Shown: piece after piece, positions 10,453-20,475 of the stretch | Layout: the number at the start of each line of letters is the position of its first letter | Position numbering within the stretch: the first letter of the stretch is position 1 | NCBI GenBank assembly: GCA_946127115.1 | Contig: CAMGYI010000001.1 | Span: 912,857-976,856, forward strand | Reading direction: 5' to 3' | From: an uncultured Chlamydia sp. | GTDB taxonomy: Bacteria > Chlamydiota > Chlamydiia > Chlamydiales > Simkaniaceae | DNA length: 64,000 bases | The notes under the pieces: model-generated | The model's input: only the letters and a program-made list of their open reading frames with translations | Told to the model about the DNA's origin: nothing | Database searches by the model: none | Program-made: the position numbers and the translations under genes

Positions 10453-10911
10453 CTAGGATTGGATCCAGTTTTTCGGAGGCTTTTTCTTCTTTTTGGTCTT
10501 TTTTCCCTCTTCTGGTGCAACTCCCTCTTGCACAGAAGTTCTCCCCTCTTTTTTGGTTTTGACAGCTTCTTTGATCTCCCCGACTCCTTGCTCGAGCCTT
10601 TTCTTAGCTCCCTCAATTGCATCCCATTGATCATCAGAGAAATTTTTAGGGTTATTAGAAAACTCAACCAGTTGCTCAGGAGTCATCCCCGTTTTTTCGC
10701 AGACACGGTGGGTTTCCTCCTCAATCTTCTTCTTGAGCATCATGACCTTTTTGACCGCTTCCTTCTTCTCTTCTTTTGATCCATTAAGCATCATATACTT
10801 AAATCTCTCAAAATACTCAACTGAGTCTTCAAACACCTCTTGAAGGCGCCCTTCTTTCTCCTCCGCAGGGAGGTCAAAGAACGCCATAATTCGTTCAAAC
10901 TCGTCTTCCAT
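10453..10911 (-). CDS. Conserved-looking charged hypothetical protein next to the T3SS block
   Basis: 152-aa ORF with Lys-rich C-terminus, divergent from the Scc4-like chaperone gene. Confidence 0.6.
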   Translation of the reverse strand: MEDEFERIMAFFDLPAEEKEGRLQEVFEDSVEYFERFKYMMLNGSKEEKKEAVKKVMMLKKKIEEETHRVCEKTGMTPEQLVEFSNNPKNFSDDQWDAIEGAKKRLEQGVGEIKEAVKTKKEGRTSVQEGVAPEEGKKTKKKKKPPKNWIQS

Positions 10912-11049
10912 TCGTAGCAGTCCTCTTTTTTTGCGGCCTTAGCCTCATTATAAGGGATAACCTCCAGGTCTGTCCAGCCATCTCTCAGACTTTCAGTTGC
11001 AAAAAATACAAGAAAGCTATAAACCAAGGAGTTAACAGCGGACTCTAAT

Positions 11050-11454
11050 ATGGAACTCGAAAAGCTCATTGAAATGCTTGTAGCAAACTTAAAACTGCCT
11101 GCGCTCCCGCAAAAAGACAAAAACGGATATTACCAACTGAAAATCAATCCTGCCATTACTGTTTCTGTTAAAGAACTCGACCCAGGAATCTTTATCCACT
11201 CCCAAATTCTTCCGGTACCTAAGGAAGAAAATAAGGAGGCTCTCTTTATTCATCTAATGAAAGCAAACCTCCTTGGGCAGGGAACGGGAGGAGCTGCAAT
11301 TGGAATTGATTCCTCCGAAAAGTTCTTCACCCTTTCACAAACCCTTGCCTTCGAAGTGGACTATAAAACGTTTCACGAAACCCTCGAAGACTTTCTCAAT
11401 TATATCGACTATTGGAAAGAAGAAGTTCCCAAACTACAAACTTCGTTTCTATAA
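11050..11454 (+). CDS. Type III secretion chaperone, CesT-like (Scc4/CT663-type)
   Basis: Small acidic CesT-like protein immediately upstream of cdsD, the position of CT663 in Chlamydia. Confidence 0.75.
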   Translation: MELEKLIEMLVANLKLPALPQKDKNGYYQLKINPAITVSVKELDPGIFIHSQILPVPKEENKEALFIHLMKANLLGQGTGGAAIGIDSSEKFFTLSQTLAFEVDYKTFHETLEDFLNYIDYWKEEVPKLQTSFL

Positions 11455-11573
11455 ACCATCACTTGGTTAGGTAACAACTAGCACTAGTCATAAAAGTCAA
11501 ATCTATGTATGTTACGGGAGATGAGGGAAAATGCGTTTTGCGTGCGTAAATTAATTAAGATTGGAATGAGGTA

Positions 11574-13316
11574 ATGGCAGGTTTTCTAGTTGCCGAAGAG
11601 GGACCACTCGTAGGTTTGGTCATTCGTTTTGAAGAGGGAGAGGAATGGGTTCTTGGTCGCGATCCCGATGTCTCCTATCAAGTTCTCGAAGATCCAATGG
11701 TTTCCCGCAAACATATGATTTGCCGGCTCACCAATGATGGCTACGTCCTTGAAAACTTAAGTGCCATCAATCCTGCGACAATCAATGGAAAACCCGTCGA
11801 AGAGCCAACCCTTCTTCAAGAGGGAGATACCGTTCAAGTCGGAAATATCTTCTTCCACTTTACTCTGAAAGATCCGATTGAAAAAGAGAAAGAGATCGAT
11901 ACCGTAAAGGAACTGACAGGATCTCCAACGATTTATGAAGAGTCTGATGACCTAGGAGCCTTAACCTTTAGTGGGGCAGCAGAATCGCGATGGATGATCA
12001 AAGTCATTTCAGGACCCAACGCTGGAGCTGAATTCGGCCTCCATGAAGGAACAGCTCTTATAATTGGTAAGGATCCTAGTACTTGTGACATCCTATTCCA
12101 AGACCTAAGCGTCTCCCGTCAACATGCAAAAATCATTCCAAGCGCAGATGGGAAAGTTATAATTGAAGATTTAGGGAGCCTAAATAAGGTTCTTATTAAT
12201 GGACAAGAGATCTCAGGGACTACAGAACTTAAAACACAAGATTTAGTGGCTCTTGGAACCACTTCCTTTCTAGCAATCGACCAGCAACAAACCCGTGAGA
12301 CAATCATCTCCCCAACAACAGGGAGGGATTACATTCCCCCTTCATCAGAAGAAGGAAAAGCAGTAGCGGAAGCAGATCAAGAAGCAACTGCAAAAAACTG
12401 GAAGAAAATGGTTATCCCCAAAAGGCACCTAGTCCTTGCAGGGGTCTTCGCTATCTTATTAATCTTGGGACTCGGGGGAGTTTTTAGCCTATTTAAGACA
12501 GAAACTGTTGCTCATTCCTTGACAGATGAATCTCAAGATATTGCCAAAACTCTGAAGCAGTTTCCTGAAGTAGAATTTTCTTATAACACAGCAACAGGAA
12601 AACTCTTTTTGCTCGGTCATGTGATGACAGAGATCGATCAGCAAGAAATGATTTATCTTTTAAAATCCCTAAATTTTGTCCAATCGATCGAAGACAATGT
12701 GATCATTGATGAACTTGTTTGGGAAAACACCAATGCCTTGATGATGAAAAATGCTTCATGGAGAGGGGTGAATCTAACTTCTATTATTCCAGGCCACTTT
12801 GTTTTGAGGGGGTATGTACAAACTCTTGAAGATTCCACAAAGCTCTCCGAATACATTAATGTTAATTTTCCCTATCTTGACAAGCTTGACAACCAAGTCG
12901 TTGTTGAAAACACCTTGGAAGCGCAAATCCAAGGAGTCTTGATGGAGAATCAATTTGGAAATGTCACCTTCCAATTTTCAAACGGCGAGTTGATTTTAGC
13001 GGGTCGAGTCCCATCGAACCAAGAGTCGGTCTATACCATAATGATTGCAGGAATAAAAAAGATTCCAGGCATTCGAATGGTGAAAAACTTTGTTGTATTT
13101 TCTAAGCCAACAAGTGATATTGTTGATATATCATCAAAATATAATATAACAGGAAGCTCGAAGTATGGGAACGTGAGCCAGTACGTTGTTATCAATGGGA
13201 AAATCTTATCGGTAGGCTCCGATTTAGACGGGATGACAATTACACAAATGAAAAATAATTCTATTTTTCTCGAAAAAGATGGCATAAAATACAAGATTAA
13301 CTACAATCAGCCTTAA
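11574..13316 (+). CDS. sctD: Type III secretion inner-membrane ring protein CdsD/SctD with two FHA domains
   Basis: Two FHA-like cores (VLGRDPDVSYQV...VSRKHMICRL; IIGKDPSTCDI...VSRQHAKI), TM RHLVLAGVFAILLILGLGGVFSLF, then BON/ring-like domains. Confidence 0.92.
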   Translation: MAGFLVAEEGPLVGLVIRFEEGEEWVLGRDPDVSYQVLEDPMVSRKHMICRLTNDGYVLENLSAINPATINGKPVEEPTLLQEGDTVQVGNIFFHFTLKDPIEKEKEIDTVKELTGSPTIYEESDDLGALTFSGAAESRWMIKVISGPNAGAEFGLHEGTALIIGKDPSTCDILFQDLSVSRQHAKIIPSADGKVIIEDLGSLNKVLINGQEISGTTELKTQDLVALGTTSFLAIDQQQTRETIISPTTGRDYIPPSSEEGKAVAEADQEATAKNWKKMVIPKRHLVLAGVFAILLILGLGGVFSLFKTETVAHSLTDESQDIAKTLKQFPEVEFSYNTATGKLFLLGHVMTEIDQQEMIYLLKSLNFVQSIEDNVIIDELVWENTNALMMKNASWRGVNLTSIIPGHFVLRGYVQTLEDSTKLSEYINVNFPYLDKLDNQVVVENTLEAQIQGVLMENQFGNVTFQFSNGELILAGRVPSNQESVYTIMIAGIKKIPGIRMVKNFVVFSKPTSDIVDISSKYNITGSSKYGNVSQYVVINGKILSVGSDLDGMTITQMKNNSIFLEKDGIKYKINYNQP

Positions 13317-13332
13317 GACTAAAAATGTAACT

Positions 13333-13587
13333 TTGAGGTTTAGTGCAAAGATGTTTGGACTTGAAAAAGGAAAAGAACCAAAGCGCTTTGAGTTTGACTT
13401 AGAAAAAGAACTCAAAAGTAGCGATAAGGAAAAAAAGAGAGTGCTCGACCAAGTCGATGCACAGACTAACGCATTAAAAACAACTCTTAGAGAAGGAACA
13501 GCTTCTGAAAACTTTGATAAGTGCGGCGTGTTTCTACAAGCCTATGGAGCACTTAAGCGCATTGTTGAAAGAACAACACGCCAGTAA
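13333..13587 (+). CDS. CdsE-like (CT665-type) small T3SS protein
   Basis: 84 aa, coiled, directly after sctD and before the needle candidate. Confidence 0.7.
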   Translation: MRFSAKMFGLEKGKEPKRFEFDLEKELKSSDKEKKRVLDQVDAQTNALKTTLREGTASENFDKCGVFLQAYGALKRIVERTTRQ

Positions 13588-13611
13588 TTAGAATAAGAGA
13601 GGTATGGTACT

Positions 13612-13860
13612 ATGGGAAATCCCCACCCCGTTTCGTTAACGTTTTATACGTTAATTAAAAAATATTCGGCGTTGCAAGCAGAAGTTGTGTCGCAAGTTAG
13701 AAACGTCGCAAGTCGACTTTCAGCTGCAACACCTGGTAAATTTCTACTTTTGCAATTCTCGATGTCTCAGGTAACTCAGGTCGGTGATTCGATCTCGAAC
13801 TTGATCTCTCAAGTCAACTCGATGGTCAACAACTCAGTGAGAAACCAAAAAGCTAGTTAA
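13612..13860 (+). CDS. CdsF-like T3SS needle subunit
   Basis: 82 aa, needle size, central PGKFLLLQFSMSQVTQVGDSISNLISQVNS; syntenic with CT666. Confidence 0.75.
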   Translation: MGNPHPVSLTFYTLIKKYSALQAEVVSQVRNVASRLSAATPGKFLLLQFSMSQVTQVGDSISNLISQVNSMVNNSVRNQKAS

Positions 13861-13932
13861 CCCTTTGCCTAAATCCAGCTGTTTTGGCATAAGGAGAATC
13901 AACTTAAGTGTTATTAGAAAAGGACTAAGGTT

Positions 13933-14361
13933 ATGGAAGATTTATCGAAATATGATGAAGATTTCTTTCTCTTTTTAGAGGCGGGATTCATCGCTATCAA
14001 TCAAGCAGACGAAGATGCTGCTGTAAAAATGTTCAAGGCTTGCGAGCTCCTCAGGCCCGAAAACTACCTATATAAAGTGGGTTTGGGCTATCTCCACCTC
14101 CATAAACTCGAGCTTAAAACAGCGATTAAGTACTTTGAAGAAGTGCTTGCTAAAGAGCCAGATAATGATATGGCAAAAACATTCTTAGGAATTGCAATGA
14201 CTCTCACCCCTGACCAAGTGTCAAAGGGAGAGAAAGTCTTAGAAGAAGCTGCAAAAGAATCTCATGATTCTCAAATCAAAAAAGTGGCAACAACTTCTTT
14301 GGAGTTTGTAGAGAATTTCGTAAAAAAACCAGGGGATGGGGCAGGGGCAGGTCCCAAATAA
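13933..14361 (+). CDS. CdsG-like TPR chaperone (CT667-type)
   Basis: TPR-like repeats (GFIAINQADEDAAVKMFKACELLRPEN; LKTAIKYFEEVLAKEPDN); syntenic position. Confidence 0.72.
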   Translation: MEDLSKYDEDFFLFLEAGFIAINQADEDAAVKMFKACELLRPENYLYKVGLGYLHLHKLELKTAIKYFEEVLAKEPDNDMAKTFLGIAMTLTPDQVSKGEKVLEEAAKESHDSQIKKVATTSLEFVENFVKKPGDGAGAGPK

Positions 14362-14367
14362 AAAGTT

Positions 14368-15021
14368 ATGGCAGATAATAGTCCGGAAAAAATTACGAAT
14401 CCATCTAGTATTGACCCTAGTAAATCAATACAATCGGGAGATCAGGAGCAGTCGAAGCCTACTGGAGATTTCCAGTCCTTCATGCAAGGTGGACAAGAAG
14501 CCCCGACTACTGAAGGGAAACCAGAGGGGCCTTCGCCCTTTGATCTAGCGGCAGGCGGGCAACAAGCAGCAATGACTGGTCCAACAAATGAGTCAATTCT
14601 AGGACAAATGAACAGCGCCTCATCCGTCCTTGGTGACCTCCAAAATCAGATGAGCAATAAAAACCTTAATCTCAGACAGTCACAGAAATATCTTCTTCGG
14701 AATAAACTGGCTAGCGCAAACCAAAATATCCGTACCGCTGCCAGTAAGTCAGGTGTTGATACAGGCCCACCTATTACTCAGTTTTCTCGTCAAAGTCCGA
14801 TCAATAAGTTTCTTGGAATGCTTTCTGATTCGCAGTCGCAACTTTCTAGTGCCCAGTCGCAAATCCAAAACCTTAATGCCGACGGTCAATCGATGAGCCC
14901 TGGGGATATGCTTCTCATCCAGGTGAAACTTGCCAAGGCACAACAAGAACTTGAGTACTCCTCTGTCCTTCTCAGCACCGCAACAAGCGACATCAAGACC
15001 CTTTTCAACATCCAGCTATAG
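14368..15021 (+). CDS. CT668-like T3SS hypothetical protein
   Basis: Position between cdsG and sctN; Ser/Gln-rich N-terminus. Confidence 0.65.
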   Translation: MADNSPEKITNPSSIDPSKSIQSGDQEQSKPTGDFQSFMQGGQEAPTTEGKPEGPSPFDLAAGGQQAAMTGPTNESILGQMNSASSVLGDLQNQMSNKNLNLRQSQKYLLRNKLASANQNIRTAASKSGVDTGPPITQFSRQSPINKFLGMLSDSQSQLSSAQSQIQNLNADGQSMSPGDMLLIQVKLAKAQQELEYSSVLLSTATSDIKTLFNIQL

Positions 15022-15616
15022 TTTCAAAATAGATAATTTTTCGCGATCAGCTTGAATCCTATAAATTCAATTTTTAAAAATTACATAACTAGAAACTTAA
15101 GTGGAAGTTTTCCGACGTTAATAGGCGGTTTTTTCTCTTTTAAAAAGTAGGCTGTTAATCCAACAATCAAACAAATTAACTAAAAAATCGGTTGGAGCTG
15201 TGTATCCTTTGCGAGACGAAGTAGTAGGTAATTAGTACTGCCAACGATAAGCCATCATGGGATATTGGTTCATCCACTTGAAATTTCAGCAGCTATCCCT
15301 AAAGGGCGGCCTAAATGAAATCCAGTTGAGTAAGTTTGACAATTATGCACAAGAGAATGGTCTAATTTATAAAATATCATTCCAGAAATGGTGTTGGGTG
15401 GTTTTACTACAAATTCTTCCTTCGTGTTTCCCTCCCCTAGAACGGGCTTTCCATGACTGAGCGATACATCCTGGATTGCTTTAAGCAAGGAACCAATAGT
15501 AGTTGTTCAGATAAATCTATATTAAAAATATACTCTTGATTGCTTTCATGGTGGTCAACCAACTTCATCCCATTTTCATTTGAAAAGATTTTGGTCTTCT
15601 AACCACAGAAAAAAAA

Positions 15617-15690
15617 ATCAAATAAACTCAAATGTTGGTTTTGAAAAACGCAAAAGCTCTCGAAAACTCAATTTTGAAACATAATCGGTA
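15617..15690. repeat. Degenerate copy of the palindromic dispersed element (copy 1)
   Basis: TCAAATAAACTCAAATGTTGGTTTTGAAAAACGCAAAAGCTCT aligns with TCAAACAAACTCAAAAATTGGTTTTGGGCAACGTGAAAGCTAT at 44265. Confidence 0.55.
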
Positions 15691-15767
15691 TAAATGACTC
15701 TTTGGTTTATTTATTGTTTGGGATACAATTTGGGGTAGGGTGTGTAATCGATAAAAAGGTCGTCATT

Positions 15768-17084
15768 ATGTCACAAGGTCCCAACTTTGAAAAACTCATC
15801 GGACATTTAGAGGATATAGAACTTGCAACAGTCCACGGACGGATCACTGAAATTGTGGGAATGCTTATTCGCGCGATTGTCCCTAATGTGAAGATGGGAG
15901 AGGTCTGTTTAGTCAAACGAGAGGGAGAACCTCTCATTGCTGAAGTTGTTGGTTTCACAAAGGATGAAGTCTTTCTCTCCCCTCTTGGGGAAATGACAGG
16001 AATCGGTCCTTCTTCTGAGGTCATTCCTACACGTCTTCCATTGCATATTAAGGTAGGCCCAAAACTTTTGGGCCGAGTCCTGGATGGAATGGGACGCCCC
16101 TTAGATGGGGCCACAAAGGGTCCTTTAGAAGTAGAAGAATCACACTCAGTAATCAACCCCCCCCCTGATCCCCTTGAACGAGAGATGATTAACAAGCCAA
16201 TCTCTGTCGGAATACGAGCCATTGATGGAGTCCTAACAGCGGGAAGAGGACAACGGATTGGAATTTTTGCTGCAGCCGGAGGAGGTAAGTCAACCACGCT
16301 CGGGATGATTGCTCGCTACGCAAAAGCCGATGTTAATGTCATCTCCCTCATTGGTGAGCGAGGTCGAGAGGTTAGGGAATTCATTGAACACGATCTTGGA
16401 GAAGAGGGTCTTGCTCGCTCGGTCATTATTGTCTCCACTTCGGACCAGGCAGCACAACTGCGACTGAATGCCGCATATGTGGGAACATCGATTGCAGAAT
16501 ATTTCCGCGACCAAGGGAAAACTGTTATTTTAATGATGGACTCAGTGACCCGCTTTGCACGAGCTCTTCGGGAGGTCGGTCTTGCAGCTGGAGAACCCCC
16601 AGCGAGAGCAGGTTACACCCCATCGGTTTTTGCAACCTTGCCTAGACTTCTCGAGCGTTCCGGGAACTCCGCTAAAGGTTCGATCACAGCTTTCTATACA
16701 ATTTTGGTTGCTGGAGATGATATGAACGAACCGGTTGCGGACGAAGTCCGTTCGATTTTGGATGGCCACATCATATTATCAAGTGAATTAGCACACCAGT
16801 ACCACTACCCCGCAATTGACATTTTAGCATCTGTTAGTCGGATTCTACCCAATATCACGAGCGAAGAACACCGAAAACTCATTGGGCAAGTTCGGGAGGT
16901 TTTAGCAAACTACAAGAAAAATGAACTCTTGATACGCATTGGAGAGTATAAGCCAGGATCTGACAAACAAGCCGATTTTGCGATCAAATACATCAACAAA
17001 GTGAACCGCTTCTTAAAACAGAAGGTCGACGAAAAATGCTCGTTTGAAGAAACGATAGAACAACTCCAGGCGCTTTTTAGGTGA
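15768..17084 (+). CDS. sctN: Type III secretion ATPase SctN/CdsN
   Basis: Walker A AAGGGKST, GERGREVREFIE, MMDSVTRFARALREVGLAAGEPPARAGYTPSVFATLP; likely start MSQGPNFEK at 15768. Confidence 0.96.
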   Translation: MSQGPNFEKLIGHLEDIELATVHGRITEIVGMLIRAIVPNVKMGEVCLVKREGEPLIAEVVGFTKDEVFLSPLGEMTGIGPSSEVIPTRLPLHIKVGPKLLGRVLDGMGRPLDGATKGPLEVEESHSVINPPPDPLEREMINKPISVGIRAIDGVLTAGRGQRIGIFAAAGGGKSTTLGMIARYAKADVNVISLIGERGREVREFIEHDLGEEGLARSVIIVSTSDQAAQLRLNAAYVGTSIAEYFRDQGKTVILMMDSVTRFARALREVGLAAGEPPARAGYTPSVFATLPRLLERSGNSAKGSITAFYTILVAGDDMNEPVADEVRSILDGHIILSSELAHQYHYPAIDILASVSRILPNITSEEHRKLIGQVREVLANYKKNELLIRIGEYKPGSDKQADFAIKYINKVNRFLKQKVDEKCSFEETIEQLQALFR

Positions 17085-17241
17085 TTATGAGACTGTCCCA
17101 CTGTTGTAACTATTCTCCTTTTTATCCAGCTTTTTGGATCTCTCCTTACCCTACTTGGTCAGATAGAGACTTCAGAGAGATTCAAAAAGCTGAAGAAAAA
17201 ATACATCAAAAACACGATCTTTCTAGTTATGGAATAACCTC

Positions 17242-17736
17242 ATGAAAGAAAAATATCCTTTAGAACAACTCGCGATGATTAAAAAACGGCGCTTAGAAGA
17301 AGCGGAACGTGTTCTAAAGAAAAAAAAAGAGCAGCTCGAAAAAGAAAAAGACAAGCAGAAAGAACTTGAAGAAGACCGAAACACAACCTTTAAACACCGC
17401 GCAGCTAAGCTGAAACAGCTCCGCGATAAACTTGATGAAGGAACAACAAGTGACAAAATCGAACTGATGAGAGATTACATTAAGGTTGTCGATGAGGAGC
17501 TCAAGCAAAAAGAGAAAAAAGTTCAAGACCAAATTAAAGTGGTTGAAGAAGCAGATCAAGCGGTTGAAGAAGCCCGCAAAGACATGGTCCAAAAACAACA
17601 TGACGTTGAAAAATTGAAAATGCATCACAAAGAGTGGGAAAAAGAAATGCGTGTCATTGAAGTTTATGAAGAGGGAGCCGAGAATGATGATCTTGGAACC
17701 GCCATGCATACGACCAAAAAACATAAACGGCGGTAG
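17242..17736 (+). CDS. CdsO (YscO-like) stalk protein
   Basis: Highly charged coiled coil directly after sctN; CT670 synteny. Confidence 0.85.
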   Translation: MKEKYPLEQLAMIKKRRLEEAERVLKKKKEQLEKEKDKQKELEEDRNTTFKHRAAKLKQLRDKLDEGTTSDKIELMRDYIKVVDEELKQKEKKVQDQIKVVEEADQAVEEARKDMVQKQHDVEKLKMHHKEWEKEMRVIEVYEEGAENDDLGTAMHTTKKHKRR

Positions 17737-17739
17737 ACT

Positions 17740-19383
17740 ATGGATCCCGATAAAATCCAAGGGGATATCCAACGCCCCTTCCAACAAGAGCCCGAATCAT
17801 CAGATAAGATCGACCCTGAAAAGTTCAAGAAGGTTATGAAAGTTGAAGATACCGACGAAGCGCAAAAACGAAATAAGCGAAACCTAAAGAGAGAAGAGGA
17901 AGAGGGAGAAGATGAAAATATCGAAGAAAAAGTTGCTCCTCCTACCTCGACCTCCTTTGCGGAGTTCATGAGTGATAAAGATCAACTCAGCAATGTTCTT
18001 AATTCAGAATCTGGAGGAGTCCGCTACCGAGCAGCACCAGACGAAAACAACGCCTTTATTGCACCCGAAGCAGGGTCGATTAACACCGAAGGGGTAGAGC
18101 TCGATAAGAATGAAACACCGCCGCCTGCCACGCCTCAACAACAATCGCCTCCACCTGCGCAGCAGCCACCTACAGTTAACGGATACGGGCAGAAACCCCC
18201 AGCACCTACTGAAGAAACCCCTTCTCCTCCGATATACGAAGAAGCCTTTGAAAAGCACCCTTCCCAACAACAGCAACCCGCAAGTCAGCAACAGCAGTCT
18301 CGGGACACCACAAATGAAGATATCCAAAACACCCAGCAGGCTGAACAACCACAGAAAAAAGAAAAAGGAGATAAAAAATCTCCTAAGAAAAAGAAGGAAA
18401 AAGACTCTTCCCTTTTGGCCTCTCAACCAAAGATGAGCGATATCCTTCCAAAGAAAAAGATCCAGAAACCTACAGCAAAAGTAAAAATGCTCCCTAAAGG
18501 GGTACAAACAACGCAAGAAGAACAAAATTTTTCTGAAGGAACAGGACAAGCATCTAAGCTAGATAGAGTACCCCTTCCCGAATCAAATGTTGGAAAAGAT
18601 CAACCCACCGATGCCTCCTTCAAAGGCATTGAAGGAGCGGGGGAAAAAGATGGAAAGGAATTCACTGTTGGTGGGAGACCCAAAGGAGATGAAATCTCTA
18701 CGTCAGATGCCCTTCCCAAAAAAAACGACACTAAAGATACTGCTTCTTTTCGTCGTCTGACTCCTCAAGAAGTCCGTAACCAGCGCTTAGGAAAAGAAGG
18801 CGCATCCACAACCGCCACCTTAAAAGGAATGGTTATTCCTTCACATGGTAAGGGGAAAATGGACAAAAACAAAAAAGATGATAATGATTCCATATTCATT
18901 GAAGCAACATTAGAAACTGCAAGTATTATCCTTCCAGTCTTCGAGACTCCTATTGCACCTGTCACTCAAACAGAAGTAACTCCATCCTACACAAGGTTAA
19001 CCCCTGAAGTACATGAACTCTTCGAAAAAATGGGAGGTGTCATGGTTGTCCAGTTGGATAAGGGAATCACAACCACTACCATGAACATCAATATGCCCAA
19101 TTCAGTCTTTAACGGAGCTCAAGTGATCCTCAATCAATATAGCTCTGCTCCTCACTCCTATAACCTCCAACTTATCGGAAGTCCCGAAGCAGTCAAACTC
19201 TTTACCAGTAATATGAGTCAACTTGAAAACTCATTCAAACAAGCAAACTTCAACTTCGAAGTCAACATCCTCAACCCTTCTATCACTCAATTGAAAAAGT
19301 CCCCTCACCTCATTCGTCGAAAAAGTTCTTCAGGCAGTAAGGGTGGTGGCAGCGGTGAGGATAAAGGGAAATCAGGAAATTAA
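17740..19383 (+). CDS. CdsP (YscP-like) needle-length regulator candidate
   Basis: Pro/Gln/Lys-rich N-terminal region, folded C-terminal domain; CT671 synteny. Confidence 0.8.
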   Translation: MDPDKIQGDIQRPFQQEPESSDKIDPEKFKKVMKVEDTDEAQKRNKRNLKREEEEGEDENIEEKVAPPTSTSFAEFMSDKDQLSNVLNSESGGVRYRAAPDENNAFIAPEAGSINTEGVELDKNETPPPATPQQQSPPPAQQPPTVNGYGQKPPAPTEETPSPPIYEEAFEKHPSQQQQPASQQQQSRDTTNEDIQNTQQAEQPQKKEKGDKKSPKKKKEKDSSLLASQPKMSDILPKKKIQKPTAKVKMLPKGVQTTQEEQNFSEGTGQASKLDRVPLPESNVGKDQPTDASFKGIEGAGEKDGKEFTVGGRPKGDEISTSDALPKKNDTKDTASFRRLTPQEVRNQRLGKEGASTTATLKGMVIPSHGKGKMDKNKKDDNDSIFIEATLETASIILPVFETPIAPVTQTEVTPSYTRLTPEVHELFEKMGGVMVVQLDKGITTTTMNINMPNSVFNGAQVILNQYSSAPHSYNLQLIGSPEAVKLFTSNMSQLENSFKQANFNFEVNILNPSITQLKKSPHLIRRKSSSGSKGGGSGEDKGKSGN

Positions 19384-19749
19384 CTCTCCAGATGCAGTCT
19401 TAAATTTATTCAGCTCATATTTAAAAAAGTACGATTTTAGCTCCTTTTATAGAGATCTTCTTAATAGATCCTTTTGGAAGAACAGCCTTTCCTCCTCAAC
19501 CTCAATGGGCAAGCAAATTTTAATCAATCTAATTTAGCTAACACAAGCAGAAAAGGAAATAACTAGTGATCACTGGGCGCTGGCGTTAAGTTTGCAAACA
19601 CCCACGAGTTTTCTCTCCTAGTGAATACCTGCTCAGGACTAAACAACAAAATAAAGAACTACTGAGTGCATCTTTTAGAGGTATACTTGCCATCAATTCT
19701 AAAATCCCTTACGATGCCCCTCGGATTCGAGTGAAAGTGAGGTTGAGAA

Positions 19750-20418
19750 ATGGATATCAAAACACATCCCCAAATCAGCGCGCGTGCTGCTGCCGAGTCA
19801 AGAAAAGAAGAGCGAAAGCTTCCGGCGCGTTCATTTAAAGAAGTCATGGCTCAAAAAGCCCTGCCCCGTTTTTCTAAGAAATCAAAGAATATCTTTGACT
19901 TAGCGGCGAAAGAAAAGAAATCCTCTCCAAGGGAGACCTCCCAACATGGAGAATGCGTTCAAAAGATAGAGCCACAGGTTGTTGCGGAAGGGATGGAAGT
20001 TTCTGAGGTAACAGAACTCTCATTAGAAGTGGACTCTCTAGTTGAAGAGATAGCTGATTATGTGCAAATCGAGAGCAAGAATGGGATTTCTAAAACCACT
20101 GTTAAGGTGGGGATGGCCGGGACTGTCTTGGAAGGTTCAACGATAGAACTCGACCACTATGACACAGCACCTCATAGCTTTAACCTACTGTTATCAGGAA
20201 CGCCAGAAGCCCAGGAACTTTTCTTGGCTCATATGGGAACGCTTCAAGTATCGCTCAGTGCACATGAAGCACTAAAGGGTTTTCAAATCCATATCCTTCA
20301 ACCAGTCCTAAGTGAAAACCCAGAACTCTTTGCACACGGAAGAACAAAGAAAGAGAAAAAGAAAGCCGCCAAACTTAAAGGTATCGGAGGAAGCCTGTCC
20401 GCAATCTCAAAAAAATGA
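19750..20418 (+). CDS. CdsP C-terminal-domain paralog
   Basis: GISKTTVKVGMAGTVLEGSTIELDHYDTAPHSFNLLLSGTPEAQELFLAHMGTLQVSL...HILQP aligns by eye with the CdsP C-terminus GITTTTMNINMPNSVFNGAQVILNQYSSAPHSYNLQLIGSPEAVKLFTSNMSQLENSF...NILNP. Confidence 0.75.
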   Translation: MDIKTHPQISARAAAESRKEERKLPARSFKEVMAQKALPRFSKKSKNIFDLAAKEKKSSPRETSQHGECVQKIEPQVVAEGMEVSEVTELSLEVDSLVEEIADYVQIESKNGISKTTVKVGMAGTVLEGSTIELDHYDTAPHSFNLLLSGTPEAQELFLAHMGTLQVSLSAHEALKGFQIHILQPVLSENPELFAHGRTKKEKKKAAKLKGIGGSLSAISKK

Positions 20419-20475
20419 CTTCCTAAATTGATGGAAATCCCGTATCTTGGGTTTTTATAGTAACTTGATTTAAAT

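Noticed and set aside
15707-16297. 196-aa minus-strand ORF antisense to sctN
   Set aside because: Shadow ORF with no recognisable motif; sctN frame is unambiguous.
18110-18549. Overlapping ORFs inside cdsP on both strands
   Set aside because: By-product of repetitive Pro/Gln/Lys codons in cdsP.
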